48,442 nt of DNA, taken from Betaproteobacteria bacterium (GTDB lineage: Bacteria; Pseudomonadota; Gammaproteobacteria; Burkholderiales; Methylophilaceae). Below the pieces are notes generated by a model. It was given only the letters and a program-made list of their open reading frames with translations. It did no database searches and was not told the DNA's origin. Below are positions 1-7,460 of this stretch, in pieces. Made by a program: the position numbers and the translations under genes. The stretch is taken from contig VGIC01000011.1 of NCBI GenBank assembly GCA_016867975.1, positions 1-48,442 on the forward strand, given 5' to 3'. The first letter of the stretch is position 1; every line of letters begins with the position of its first letter.

Positions 1-165
1 CAAACGGGATATCTTCGATTACATTGAGGGATTTTATAACCGGAGACGCCGCCACTCCACACTAGGATATGTCAGTCCGGCAGAGTATTATGCTAACTGG
101 CTGATCCAGCAAAAGATGGCAGCATAAAGGCTATGCTTGGTATCCGAAAAACAGGGGCAAGCTCA
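1..165 (+). mobile_element. Right end of an IS3-family insertion sequence (left part outside window)
   Basis: The window opens inside an insertion sequence. The last 41 codons of an IS3-family transposase are followed by about 38 bp of non-coding end. I place the right tip at the CA dinucleotide at 164-165, because IS3-family elements end in TG...CA. The base after it (g166) also fits as the last base of a Trp codon in the DUF486 gene that resumes there. The left end and any target duplication lie outside the window, so the boundary is inferred from these two clues only. Confidence 0.75.
2..127 (+). CDS. IS3-family transposase OrfB, C-terminal fragment (5' end outside window)
   Basis: The frame is open from the first bases of the window and stops at TAA 125-127. 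It encodes 41 residues with the typical end of the rve integrase domain of IS3-family Orf[20 protein letters not shown] followed by SPAEY. The tyrosine-asparagine-arginine block and the HSTLGY motif are characteristic of this family. The DDE catalytic Asp residues would lie upstream. Whether the whole gene is intact cannot be judged from this piece. Confidence 0.85.
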   Translation, partial: KRDIFDYIEGFYNRRRRHSTLGYVSPAEYYANWLIQQKMAA

Positions 166-442
166 GTATGCACATTTAAAAAACCTCAATCACAAACCTT
201 GGATCATTGCCGCGTTGGTAAGTTGGGGCGTGGCATTGTTGGAATATCTGTTTCAGGTGCCGGCAAATCGCATTGGTTTCACAGTAATGTCGCTAGGGCA
301 GTTAAAAATCTTACAAGAGGTGATTATGCTGGCGGTGTTTGTGCCATTTGCGGTGTTTTACATGCAGCAGCCATTAAAACTCGATTTTTTATGGGCAGGC
401 TTGTGTCTGATGGGGGCGGTCTATTTCATGTTCAGAACATAA
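166..442 (+). pseudogene. DUF486 (DMT-like) small membrane protein, 5' end removed by the IS
   Basis: From Tyr at 167 to the TAA at 440-442 the frame encodes about 91 residues that closely follow the DUF486 family: a HLKNLNHKPW start, LVSWGVALLEYLFQVPANR, GQLKILQEV, and a final LWAGLCLMGAVYFMFRT. Family members are about 110-115 residues long and begin with a hydrophobic segment ending in TFAWY or similar. Here that first segment is missing and IS3 end sequence takes its place. The ATG at 137 lies inside the IS and would add ten IS-derived residues, so a truncated hybrid protein is possible but probably not functional. Substrate of the family is unknown to me. Confidence 0.8.
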
Positions 443-450
443 TGTAGTGC

Positions 451-593
451 GAGACTTTCGCAAAAGTGCTTATTGTGGATGAAGCATAAGGCGCACGGAA
501 TGCAGAAACTGAGATAGTATGGGTTATACAGCGAGGTTGCGAGTACCGCGTAACGCAGTGATTCGCCATAAGAAGTAGTTTTGCAAAGGTTTC
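451..593 (-). repeat. GAGACC-family miniature element, copy A (shortest complete copy)
   Basis: 143 bp, flanked by GAGACTTTCGCAAAAG and, at the other side, TTTTGCAAAGGTTTC. Read on the minus strand it has the left module (GCGAATCACTGCGTTACG), the CTCGCAACCTCGCTGTATA module, the CAGTTTCTGCATTCCGTGCG module and the right end (CATCCACAATAAGCAC). It lacks the central cassettes of the longer copies. Its left end lies 4 bp after the stop codon of the flavoprotein gene at 598-1845, in the same direction. The flanks AGTGC and AGCGT are not identical, so any target duplication has decayed. Confidence 0.85.
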
Positions 594-597
594 AGCG

Positions 598-1845
598 TTA
601 ATCAGCGACTTTTAGCCAAGTCAGAGCGCCTTTCCCTGCGGCATGACCGCTTGCAAAGCAGGCAGTGAGTAAATAGCCGCCAGTCGGCGCTTCCCAATCC
701 AGCATCTCTCCAGCACAAAATACGCCGGGCTTGTCACGTAGCATCTGGTGCACATCAAGCGCTTTAAACACAATGCCCCCGGCGCTGCTAATTGCTTCAT
801 CCAAGGGGCGTGTTGCAATGAGTTTTAGCGGTAATTGCTTGATGGCAGCGGCTAATCGTACTGGATCAGAAAAGTCTTGTTTTGAAACCAGTTCACGCAA
901 CAGCCCTGCTTTTACGCCTTTGATGCCAAGTCGGCTTTGCAGATGGCTAGATATTGAGCGCGATCCTCTAGGGTGAGCAATTTCGTGGGTGATGTGCTGA
1001 ATATCCTTGTGCGGAAGTAAATCCAAATAAATGACCGCTTTGCCTGTTGCATCTATGCTATTGCGTAGGTCGGCGGACATGGCATAAATCAGGCTACCTT
1101 CAATACCGTTTTCCGTGATCAGGCATTCACCTTGTTTCTGATGCTGAATCCCGCATGCATCCGAAAATGATAGGGTGATGGTTTTGAGAGGTTCTCCGGC
1201 AAATCGGCTACTGAAATGTTCGCTCCAAACGACCTCAAAACCACAGTTCGCCGGTTTAAGCGGTGCAACTTCAATGCCACGTTGTTCTAGCAAAGCTACC
1301 CATTTTCCGTCAGAGCCCAGCCGTGCCCAGCTGCCACCGCCTAAAGCCAGGATAACTGCATCTGCATAGACTGTAGTTTCTCCTTGGGGTGTCGAGAATA
1401 ACAGCTGATCATTGTGATCCCACCCCAACCAGCGATGGCGCATATGAAAACTCACGCCGGACTCTCGAAGGCGATGCAACCATGCACGTAACAGCGGTGC
1501 AGCTTTCATGTTACGTGGAAAAACGCGACCTGAGGAGCCGACAAAAGTTTCAATGCCGAGCTCATGGATCCACTCGCGCAGGGCGCTAGGGCTGAACTGA
1601 TTTAACAGAGGGGTGATAGCCTGTTGATGTACTCCATAGCGAGATAAAAATGGTTCGATAGGCTCAGCATGCGTGATATTCATGCCGCCTTTGCCCGCCA
1701 TTAAGAATTTTCGCCCAACCGTAGGCATGGCATCGTAGACATGCACCATGATATTTCCCTTGCTCAGTGCCTCTGCCGCCATCAGACCAGCCGGTCCGCT
1801 ACCGATGACTGCAACAGTGCGCAGAGTAGATGAGTGTGATGACAT
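598..1845 (-). CDS. HI0933-family (BaiN/RdsA-like) FAD-dependent oxidoreductase
   Basis: 415 residues. The N-terminus carries a dinucleotide-binding fold with the GSGPAG motif (Gly15, Gly17, Gly20) for FAD. It is followed by the VGRKFLMAGKGGMNITHAEP signature typical of the HI0933/YhiN family. The C-terminal part closes with a second FAD contact region (GVFCAGEMLDWEAPTGGYLL). Overall it resembles the subfamily often labelled TIGR03862. Members are soluble flavoproteins of uncertain substrate, and some relatives reduce steroid or bile-acid double bonds, but nothing here fixes the substrate. It is the last gene of the minus-strand block and ends against repeat copy A. Confidence 0.85.
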   Translation of the reverse strand: MSSHSSTLRTVAVIGSGPAGLMAAEALSKGNIMVHVYDAMPTVGRKFLMAGKGGMNITHAEPIEPFLSRYGVHQQAITPLLNQFSPSALREWIHELGIETFVGSSGRVFPRNMKAAPLLRAWLHRLRESGVSFHMRHRWLGWDHNDQLLFSTPQGETTVYADAVILALGGGSWARLGSDGKWVALLEQRGIEVAPLKPANCGFEVVWSEHFSSRFAGEPLKTITLSFSDACGIQHQKQGECLITENGIEGSLIYAMSADLRNSIDATGKAVIYLDLLPHKDIQHITHEIAHPRGSRSISSHLQSRLGIKGVKAGLLRELVSKQDFSDPVRLAAAIKQLPLKLIATRPLDEAISSAGGIVFKALDVHQMLRDKPGVFCAGEMLDWEAPTGGYLLTACFASGHAAGKGALTWLKVAD

Positions 1846-1866
1846 GGCTACTAAGAGAAATAAGGG

Positions 1867-1890
1867 CGGTAGCAGGATAGCACGCTACCG
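1867..1890 (-). other. Stem-loop downstream of feoB
   Basis: CGGTAGC at 1867-1873 pairs with GCTACCG at 1884-1890 around a 10-base loop, in the gap between feoB and the flavoprotein gene. No U-tract follows on the minus strand, so it is not a canonical intrinsic terminator. It may mark the 3' end of the feoAB transcript. Confidence 0.35.
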
Positions 1891-1954
1891 TAGATACTAC
1901 AACCGCTTGTGTTCCGCCAGATTTTAGCGCTTTTTGTGCCTGAGATCGTGAGAC

Positions 1955-3745
1955 TTAGAACCCCAGTGCCCTAGCACCTTGGTAGAATACAAAGCTCACA
2001 ACCCAGGCAAGACCCAGCGACCATGCGATTGATAGCCACATAAAGCCCGTGCTCTTAGACTCGTTTCTGAGGGTGGCAATCGTAGAAAGACACGGCGTGT
2101 AAATAAGGGTGAATAACATGAAACTCATGGCCTGTACCCAGTCAATCTGGGTGGTCATATGGGCCATCAGGGCGTCGCCTTGTAAGCCATAAATCACAGC
2201 GAGTGATCCGACGACTATCTCTTTTGCCACAAACCCAAAAATCAAGGCAATGGATAGTTCACGGTTAATGCCAATGGGGTCTAGGATGGGTGCAAACAAT
2301 AATCCTATTTGACCTGCGTAGGTGTCTACACTGGCAGGGGCTGCATTCGTTGGAAAATTGGTCATCAACCAGACCAGCACCACGCCGATGACGATAAATT
2401 TGCTGGCACGATTGAGAAAGTGCTTCACCTCTTGCCAGCCACGCAAGACAATTTGTCTGGGAGTCGGAAAGCGGTAAGGGGGGAGTTCCAGAATGAACGG
2501 TTCGGTGTTTTGGTATTGCCCTTGGAATAAAATCGCAGTAATGAACATGGTTAAGAAACTCATGACATAGAGCGTAAATAAAACCAGGGGCGCATGTTCG
2601 GCAGTAAACAATGCGGCTATCATGAAAATAAACACTTGCAACCGTGCAGAGCAAAGTGAGAACGGAATGACCAACATGGTAAGCAGTCGCATGGCGCGCG
2701 AACGCATCACGCGCGTGCCCATCAGCGCAGGTACGTTGCAACCGAAGCCCATGAGCATCATGACAAATCCGCGACCATCCAGCCCCATTCTGGCCATTAA
2801 TGCATCCATCAGAAATGCAGCACGAGAAAGGTAGCCACTGTCTTCAATCATGGACATCACCAGGAAGAACAGAATGATGATGGGGACAAATGCGGCAACA
2901 GTTGCTAACCCGTTATAGATCCCATCCAGCAGAAGTCCGCTCAACCATGCTGGACTACTGGAAAGGAGAGGTTCCAGTGTGCTCGTGCGCACGAGGTCGA
3001 GTAGCCATGCAATGCCCTCCTGTAATGGTTTTCCTGCTGTGAAGATGAAATCAAACATTGCATACATAGCAATAAAGAACAAAGGCAGTCCCAACCATTT
3101 GTGTAACAGTACTTGATCGATTTTATCGGTGGTGTTGTCATTCAGCATGACGGGGATTTGTACATTGTGTTGAATCAATGACTCCATCTCGCGTTCGATT
3201 TGGCTATCTTCTTGTAGTGCGTGATAGATTGTTTCAGGGGTTGGTGCGGTTTTGTGCTGATGTATAACGCTTGCTGCGGCCTGCAGCGCCTTCGGTAGGC
3301 CATCGCCATATTTTGCACTGATCTGGATGACTGGCATCTGCAACTCTTTTTCCAGATTTTCCGTGTCGACGGTAATGCCGACACGTTTGGCCTCGTCAGC
3401 CATGTTGAGCGTCAGTACAGTTGGCAAATTTAACTTTTTAATCTGCAATAACAGTGAAAGCTGGCGATCAATCTGTGTACTGTTGAGTAGCACTATCACC
3501 AAATCCACGGTATTGTGGGCCAGAAAATGACGTACGACCTGTTCGTCATCAGAAAACCCATGCAGGTCATAGATCCCTGGTAGATCTATCAGCTCTGCGA
3601 TGTGCCCCCCCATTAGAATCTTGGCGCTCATTAGGTCAACCGTGATGCCAGGCCAATTTCCAACTCTGGCTGAAGCGCCGCTAATGCGGTTAAATAGCGT
3701 AGATTTGCCAGTGTTTGGCATCCCTAATAGTGCAATACGTTTCAT
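1955..3745 (-). CDS. feoB: Ferrous iron transporter FeoB (short form)
   Basis: 596 residues from the ATG at 3745. The open frame extends to a TTG at 3769, but the ATG gives the normal FeoB start MKRIALLGMPNTGKST. The N-terminal G domain shows G1 (GMPNTGKST, residues 8-16), the G2-region threonine in GITVD, G3 DLPG and G4 NMAD. The membrane part has both Gate motifs: GFGCNVPALMGTR, and the IPFSLCSARLQVF region with its Cys. It also has the YTPCLSTIATLRNE segment near the C-terminus. It moves Fe2+ across the inner membrane with FeoA. At about 600 residues it is shorter than the roughly 770-residue enterobacterial protein. It follows feoA with a 54-bp gap and probably shares its Fur-controlled promoter. 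Confidence 0.93.
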   Translation of the reverse strand: MKRIALLGMPNTGKSTLFNRISGASARVGNWPGITVDLMSAKILMGGHIAELIDLPGIYDLHGFSDDEQVVRHFLAHNTVDLVIVLLNSTQIDRQLSLLLQIKKLNLPTVLTLNMADEAKRVGITVDTENLEKELQMPVIQISAKYGDGLPKALQAAASVIHQHKTAPTPETIYHALQEDSQIEREMESLIQHNVQIPVMLNDNTTDKIDQVLLHKWLGLPLFFIAMYAMFDFIFTAGKPLQEGIAWLLDLVRTSTLEPLLSSSPAWLSGLLLDGIYNGLATVAAFVPIIILFFLVMSMIEDSGYLSRAAFLMDALMARMGLDGRGFVMMLMGFGCNVPALMGTRVMRSRAMRLLTMLVIPFSLCSARLQVFIFMIAALFTAEHAPLVLFTLYVMSFLTMFITAILFQGQYQNTEPFILELPPYRFPTPRQIVLRGWQEVKHFLNRASKFIVIGVVLVWLMTNFPTNAAPASVDTYAGQIGLLFAPILDPIGINRELSIALIFGFVAKEIVVGSLAVIYGLQGDALMAHMTTQIDWVQAMSFMLFTLIYTPCLSTIATLRNESKSTGFMWLSIAWSLGLAWVVSFVFYQGARALGF

Positions 3746-3758
3746 GGCGTAAACTTTG

Positions 3759-3779
3759 TCATAGTGCAATAAGTTTCAT
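3759..3779 (-). other. Duplicated feoB start region forming a 6-codon minicistron
   Basis: On the minus strand ATGAAACTTATTGCACTATGA (3779 to 3759) repeats the first codons of feoB, ATGAAACGTATTGCACTATT, with one internal base change. In the upstream copy the frame closes at once (Met-Lys-Leu-Ile-Ala-Leu-stop). The two ATGs are 34 bp apart. This looks like a small tandem duplication of the initiation region. It could be inert, or a leader peptide whose translation feeds into feoB. Neither ATG has a strong Shine-Dalgarno. Confidence 0.6.
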
Positions 3780-3799
3780 AGTGAAGCGATGTGCTGCAC

Positions 3800-4021
3800 T
3801 CAGCCTATTTTAATGCGCTCAGCATCGATTCTACGCAAAATAATGTCAGTGGTGCCAAGGCGCACATGAATCGGGCCGTTAAAGATAGCCCGTCGCATGA
3901 CGCTTAAAGGTTTTCCTACGCGGAACCCCAGTGCGGCAAGGCGATGAAACAGTGATTCTTCTGCTTCGATTGCTGCAATCACAGCCTGTTGCCCAACTTC
4001 TAGATTAGATAAAGTATGCAT
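3800..4021 (-). CDS. feoA: Ferrous iron transport protein FeoA
   Basis: 73 residues with the SH3-like FeoA fold: the early LEVGQQAVIAAIE strand region, the central LFHRLAALGFRVGKPLSVMRRAIFNGP block and the closing strand with LRRIDAERIKI. The length is normal for the family. FeoA is a small cytosolic partner needed for full FeoB activity. It is the first gene of the feoAB pair and starts 15-35 bp downstream of a Fur-like site. Promoter and operator overlap, which suggests repression when iron is plentiful. Confidence 0.9.
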   Translation of the reverse strand: MHTLSNLEVGQQAVIAAIEAEESLFHRLAALGFRVGKPLSVMRRAIFNGPIHVRLGTTDIILRRIDAERIKIG

Positions 4022-4035
4022 GTATACAGAGGTGT

Positions 4036-4058
4036 AAATGATAACAATTCTTATTATT
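4036..4058 (-). promoter_or_regulatory. Fur-like box upstream of feoAB
   Basis: The minus strand reads AATAATAAGAATTGTTATC followed by ATT. This is an A/T-rich imperfect palindrome matching the NATWAT hexamer array of Fur sites (AATAAT, AAGAAT, then the inverted half TTATCATT). Its position directly before feoA, a classical Fur target, supports the call. Confidence 0.65.
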
Positions 4059-4099
4059 GCATAAAGATTGGCTGTGCGCGAACTATTTGATGGTATTTA

Positions 4100-4178
4100 C
4101 CCCCAGATTTCCCATAGGGCTTGAAATGAACCAGTTGGCATTCAAGTAGATGAAAGTCGCCTAATGGAAAATCTGGGT
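4100..4178. repeat. Nested palindromic element (REP/MITE-like), feoA-ppiC gap
   Basis: Outer arms CCCAGATTTCCCATAGGG (from 4102) and GCCTAATGGAAAATCTGGG (to 4177) pair with few mismatches. Inside them CTTGAA (4120-4125) pairs with TTCAAG (4141-4146). The whole element is about 78 bp and would fold as a long hairpin with a second internal stem. I saw no other copy in the window. The ends resemble terminal inverted repeats of a mobile element, but no target duplication is clear. Confidence 0.5.
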
Positions 4179-4179
4179 T

Positions 4180-4206
4180 AAAAATGAAAAAGCTCGCAAA
4201 GCGAGC
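4180..4206 (-). terminator. Intrinsic terminator after ppiC
   Basis: On the minus strand GCTCGC-TTT-GCGAGC is followed directly by TTTTTCATTTTT, a strong short GC stem with a U-tract. It lies about 40 bp past the ppiC stop codon and before the feoAB promoter region. Confidence 0.8.
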
Positions 4207-4219
4207 CTGAGGGGTGCAT

Positions 4220-4245
4220 CAAACCAATCCTAATGGATTGGTTTG
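4220..4245 (-). other. Stem-loop abutting the ppiC stop codon
   Basis: CAAACCAATCC (4220-4230) and GGATTGGTTTG (4235-4245) form a perfect 11-bp stem with a 4-base loop, one base from the ppiC stop. It has no U-tract of its own. It probably protects the mRNA 3' end or works with the terminator just downstream. Confidence 0.6.
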
Positions 4246-4246
4246 A

Positions 4247-5035
4247 TTACTTGTCCGCTTCGATTTTGGCTTTGCTGTGTAACTCTGCCATCATTTTTTC
4301 CAAGTTGCGTTGTTGCAGATTCTTTTGTAAGCCATCCTTAACTTTATCGTAAGGTAGTGGTTGTGCGACGCGCGTGTCCACCATTTTAATCACATGCCAG
4401 CCGAATTGCGTTTGTACTGGGCTTTGTGAGATACCACCTTTTATTAAGTTGGCGACAACATCACTAAACGGTTTGACCATAGTGGCAGGTGAGAACCAGC
4501 CTAAATCACCGCCTTTATCTTTAGAACCAGGATCCAGTGATTTTTCTTTGGCAATTTTCGCGAAATCACCGCCCTTGCCAAGTTGTGCAATGATGTCTTT
4601 GGCTTCAGCTTCTGTCTTGACTAAGATATGCATCGCACTAAACTCTTTTTCACCATAAGCTTTTTTATATTGTTCGTAGGCAGCCTTGGTGTCAGCGTCA
4701 GAAATAGGGTGTTTTTTTACATAGTCTTGTAAGTAGGTGTTTGTTAGAAGTTCGCGTCGCGCCAACTCTTCACGCGCAATGTAATCCGCTTGCTTATCCA
4801 GGCCTAATTTTTGAGCCTCTTGATATACAAGTTCAGAATCGATCAGTTTTGCGATGATGGCTTCTCTGACTTGGGCATCGACTTTTTGTCCTTTTGCTGC
4901 CGCGTCTTTGGCAATGAAGTCATAGACCGATTGCTTGATGGCTTTGCCGTTTACGGTCGCTATAGCGTCGGCAGCGTTAGCTGTTGGCGCCAATGACAAA
5001 ATCGCCAAAGTCAATAAAGTATGTGTCAGTTTCAT
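4247..5035 (-). CDS. Periplasmic parvulin-type peptidyl-prolyl isomerase
   Basis: 262 residues. A Sec signal peptide (MKLTHTLLTLAILSLAPTANA) should be cleaved after about residue 22. A helical N-terminal chaperone-like region follows, then one parvulin domain at about 132-220, with MHILVK, the GGDLGWFSP block and FGWHVIKM. This is the PpiC/PrsA/SurA-like layout. It should assist folding of exported proteins in the periplasm. It is the last gene of the yciB-yciI-bolA-ppiC run, and a pair of hairpins ends the unit. The 67-bp gap before it may hold its own promoter. Confidence 0.88.
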   Translation of the reverse strand: MKLTHTLLTLAILSLAPTANAADAIATVNGKAIKQSVYDFIAKDAAAKGQKVDAQVREAIIAKLIDSELVYQEAQKLGLDKQADYIAREELARRELLTNTYLQDYVKKHPISDADTKAAYEQYKKAYGEKEFSAMHILVKTEAEAKDIIAQLGKGGDFAKIAKEKSLDPGSKDKGGDLGWFSPATMVKPFSDVVANLIKGGISQSPVQTQFGWHVIKMVDTRVAQPLPYDKVKDGLQKNLQQRNLEKMMAELHSKAKIEADK

Positions 5036-5102
5036 GTGTAAATCCTCGTGAGTGCTAGATTAAATTGGTAAGTGGTAAAAGTGTTCAGGACAGTCTCCGA
5101 AA

Positions 5103-5363
5103 TCAGCTTTCATCAGGTGCGATTGCATGGATGCTGAGGGCGTGTATCCTATTAGGTATCAGATCGTGCAGGGCTTGGTAAATAAGGCGATGACGCATTA
5201 TCATTGATTTTTCACAAAAAAGCGAGCTGGTAATGGTGAGTCTGTAGTGCCCGCCACCGCCATTGCTCCGGTGTCCGACATGGTGCTGACTTTCATCAAT
5301 CAGTTCCATGGCGATAGGGGTTAGCGCCTGTAGTCGCTGCTGAATTTCTTCAATCACAGACAT
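5103..5363 (-). CDS. bolA: BolA family protein
   Basis: 86 residues with the BolA fold: N-terminal helix IEEIQQRLQAL, the strand carrying IDESQHHVGH, and the conserved late segment RHRLIYQALHDLI followed by IHALSIHA. The conserved His in the RHRLIY region is the usual ligand position for [2Fe-2S] clusters shared with monothiol glutaredoxins. Family members act in iron-sulfur trafficking and stress responses. It starts 6 bp after the yciI stop, so the two are almost certainly co-transcribed. Confidence 0.88.
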   Translation of the reverse strand: MSVIEEIQQRLQALTPIAMELIDESQHHVGHRSNGGGGHYRLTITSSLFCEKSMIMRHRLIYQALHDLIPNRIHALSIHAIAPDES

Positions 5364-5369
5364 GGATGC

Positions 5370-5669
5370 TTAGGGGAGCGTTTTTCTAAAAGGTTTCACT
5401 GTGACGTTGGCATAGACACCTGTGACCACAAAGGGGTCGTCAGATGCCCAGTTCTGCGCTTCTTCTAGATTAGCGAACTCGGCAACAATCAGGCTCCCAG
5501 AAAAGCCTGCGGCGCCGGGGTCGCTACTATCTATAGCCGGAAATGGCCCCGCCAGCAGCAGGCGTCCAGTATTCTGAAGCGCATTCAGTCTGGCCAGGTG
5601 CTCTGGTCTTGCAGCCAAGCGCTTTTCTAGGCTGTTAGGGGTGTCTTCCGCGACAATGGCGTACCACAT
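5370..5669 (-). CDS. YciI family protein
   Basis: 99 residues from the ATG at 5669, beginning [28 protein letters not shown]. That start overlaps the yciB stop as TAATG, which favours it over the longer frame that begins at 5786 inside yciB. The ferredoxin-like YciI fold shows the conserved Arg-Pro-x-His near residue 20, [11 protein letters not shown], and the [15 protein letters not shown] strand. The biochemical role is not settled, though relatives include dehydrochlorinases and putative active-site His-Asp enzymes. Linkage to yciB and bolA is common in betaproteobacteria. Confidence 0.85.
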   Translation of the reverse strand: MWYAIVAEDTPNSLEKRLAARPEHLARLNALQNTGRLLLAGPFPAIDSSDPGAAGFSGSLIVAEFANLEEAQNWASDDPFVVTGVYANVTVKPFRKTLP

Positions 5670-6220
5670 TATTGGTGATCCTCTTTGTTGTCCTCTTTGG
5701 GTAAGTATTGACTGATGAACATGGTTTGCAAGATGATGAACGCAAATAGAATGCCAGTGATGCCGAATAGCTTGAAATTGACCCATGTATCCTGCGAGTA
5801 GTTATAGGCTACATAAAGATTGATAAAGCCAAGTGCGGTAAATAAGCCAGCCCATGCGATGTTCATCTTGGCCCAGACAAACTCAGGTAATTGAATCTGT
5901 GACTCCATCATTGCCTTGATTGGATTCTTATTGAATATGAATTGTGCACTTAGCAGAACTGTGGCAAAGAGCCAGTAGAGCACGGTCGGCTTCCACTCAA
6001 TAAATTTCGGGTCTTTAAGCAAAAGTGTAGCACCACCAAACACGGTAATAATGACACCGCTGATCAGTAGCATTTTATCAACTGAGCCGTGGCGTATTTT
6101 GACGTAGGCAATCTGGGCAAGAGTAGCACCAATAGCGACTGCGGTGGCGGCAAAGATGCCATACAATTTAAACGTGGCAAAAAACAGAATCACTGGAAAC
6201 AGGTCAAACAGAAACTTCAT
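5669..6220 (-). CDS. yciB: YciB/IspZ inner membrane septation protein
   Basis: 183 residues, strongly hydrophobic, with about five or six membrane spans. Hallmarks are the start [21 protein letters not shown], the KMLLISG span, the [19 protein letters not shown] block and [20 protein letters not shown]. YciB is an inner-membrane protein linked to cell envelope synthesis and septation. It heads the four-gene minus-strand run. The 350-bp gap before it contains repeat B and must hold its promoter as well as that of the divergent yciV gene. Confidence 0.9.
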   Translation of the reverse strand: MKFLFDLFPVILFFATFKLYGIFAATAVAIGATLAQIAYVKIRHGSVDKMLLISGVIITVFGGATLLLKDPKFIEWKPTVLYWLFATVLLSAQFIFNKNPIKAMMESQIQLPEFVWAKMNIAWAGLFTALGFINLYVAYNYSQDTWVNFKLFGITGILFAFIILQTMFISQYLPKEDNKEDHQ

Positions 6221-6278
6221 ATAGGCTCATCAGGTTAGGTGGAAGCTTGCTAAAACAAATTTGAAACAATGGGTTAGA

Positions 6279-6508
6279 GCGTCTCTATAAATGCAGAGTT
6301 TTTAGTCGCAGTACTACCCGTACAGTACCTGTCCGTGGAATATACCAGCTAAAGTTGGTTATTCGCACACCAAAGGTGCAGCAGGGTTGCGACAATGCCA
6401 GTTGCGGTGCAGACCAGCTCGCGTAGCAACGTTAAGCCACGAAGTGGCGGCTGTAACCAAAAAACCGCGCAACGCAGTAATGCGCTAAAAATGTATTTAT
6501 AGAAGTGC
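6279..6508 (-). repeat. Element B: interior of the GAGACC family with different ends
   Basis: About 230 bp in the yciB-yciV gap. The interior, read on the minus strand, matches the other copies: CTGCGTTGCGCGGTTTTTTG, GCCGCCACTTCGTGGCTTAA, then GTTGCTACGC, and TATATTCCACGGACA followed by CTGTACGGGTA. The termini are not GAGACC. They are imperfect inverted repeats around TCTATAAAT (left GCGTCTCTATAAATGCA, right on the complement GCACTTCTATAAATACA). I could not find a convincing target duplication. The exact ends are uncertain by a few bases. Confidence 0.65.
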
Positions 6509-6576
6509 CCTTTAGCGTAAGTTGCTATTTTGCTATGATAGTCATCTATTCGCAAGGCGTAATTTAAACAGTTCTG

Positions 6577-7428
6577 ATGATAGACTTACATTCACATTCC
6601 ACTATTTCCGATGGGTTGCTGACGCCTGCCGCATTGGTTGGTTATGCGGCCAAGCAGGGCGTGCGTGTGTTGGCACTGACTGATCATGATGACATTGATG
6701 GTTTAGGTGAGGCAAGGCAGGCTGCTCAAACACATGGGGTTCATTTGATTAATGGCGTCGAGATTTCAGTGACATGGAGAAAACGTACTATCCATATCGT
6801 TGGTCTGAATATTGATCCAGATAACGAAGCACTCAAGCATAGGTTAGCAGAAGTTCGACATAATCGTTTAGAGCGCGCAAGGCGGATCGCAGACGGACTG
6901 GAGAAGGCGGGGATATCCGGTAGTTTTGAAGCGGCTTCGGCTTATGCCCAGAACGGCATTTTAACGCGCATGCACTTCGCTCGCGTTCTGGTCGATCGCC
7001 ACTATGCCAGAGACACCAAATCGGTGTTCAAGAAATACCTGGTGCGGGGAAAGCCTGGTTTTGTCGACCATCAGTGGATGACGCTGGAATCGGCCGTTAA
7101 TTTAATTATTCACAGTGGTGGAGAAGCCGTATTGGCGCATCCCGGTAGGTACGACTTGAAGCGCACCAGTATGCTGGAATTATTGGAGGAATTTAGATCG
7201 TTAGGTGGGGCGGCAATCGAAGTTGTGACGGGCAGTCACACACCGCCTCAGTTTGTGGAATATGCGAAGTATGCGCAGCTGTTCGGGTTAAAGGTTTCTC
7301 AAGGCACAGATTACCATGGTCAGGGAATTAGTTTTATGGAGATGGGACGCATGCCAGACATGCCGAGTGGTTGTGTACCCGTATGGCAGGACTGGGTTCA
7401 TGCTCGTCATGTCAATTTCAGTGTATAG
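6577..7428 (+). CDS. PHP-domain phosphoesterase, YciV (RNase AM) family
   Basis: 283 residues of a PHP metallo-phosphoesterase. Metal ligands are visible in IDLHSHSTISDGLL (His5, His7), LALTDHDDIDG, NGVEIS, VLAHPGRY, and GTDYHG near the C-terminus. In E. coli YciV (Rnm) is a 5'-3' exonuclease that trims rRNA 5' ends and hydrolyses pAp, and the same is likely here. It is the first gene of the yciV-yciO-protease-trpS-scpAB-rluB run. yciO follows after 32 bp. Confidence 0.87.
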   Translation: MIDLHSHSTISDGLLTPAALVGYAAKQGVRVLALTDHDDIDGLGEARQAAQTHGVHLINGVEISVTWRKRTIHIVGLNIDPDNEALKHRLAEVRHNRLERARRIADGLEKAGISGSFEAASAYAQNGILTRMHFARVLVDRHYARDTKSVFKKYLVRGKPGFVDHQWMTLESAVNLIIHSGGEAVLAHPGRYDLKRTSMLELLEEFRSLGGAAIEVVTGSHTPPQFVEYAKYAQLFGLKVSQGTDYHGQGISFMEMGRMPDMPSGCVPVWQDWVHARHVNFSV

Positions 7429-7460
7429 CTTCTGGGCGCTTCTGTTAATTAAGAGATATT

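Noticed and set aside
2265-2741. 158-codon frame overlapping feoB in another phase
   Set aside because: Shadow of feoB. His/Cys-rich peptide with no family resemblance.
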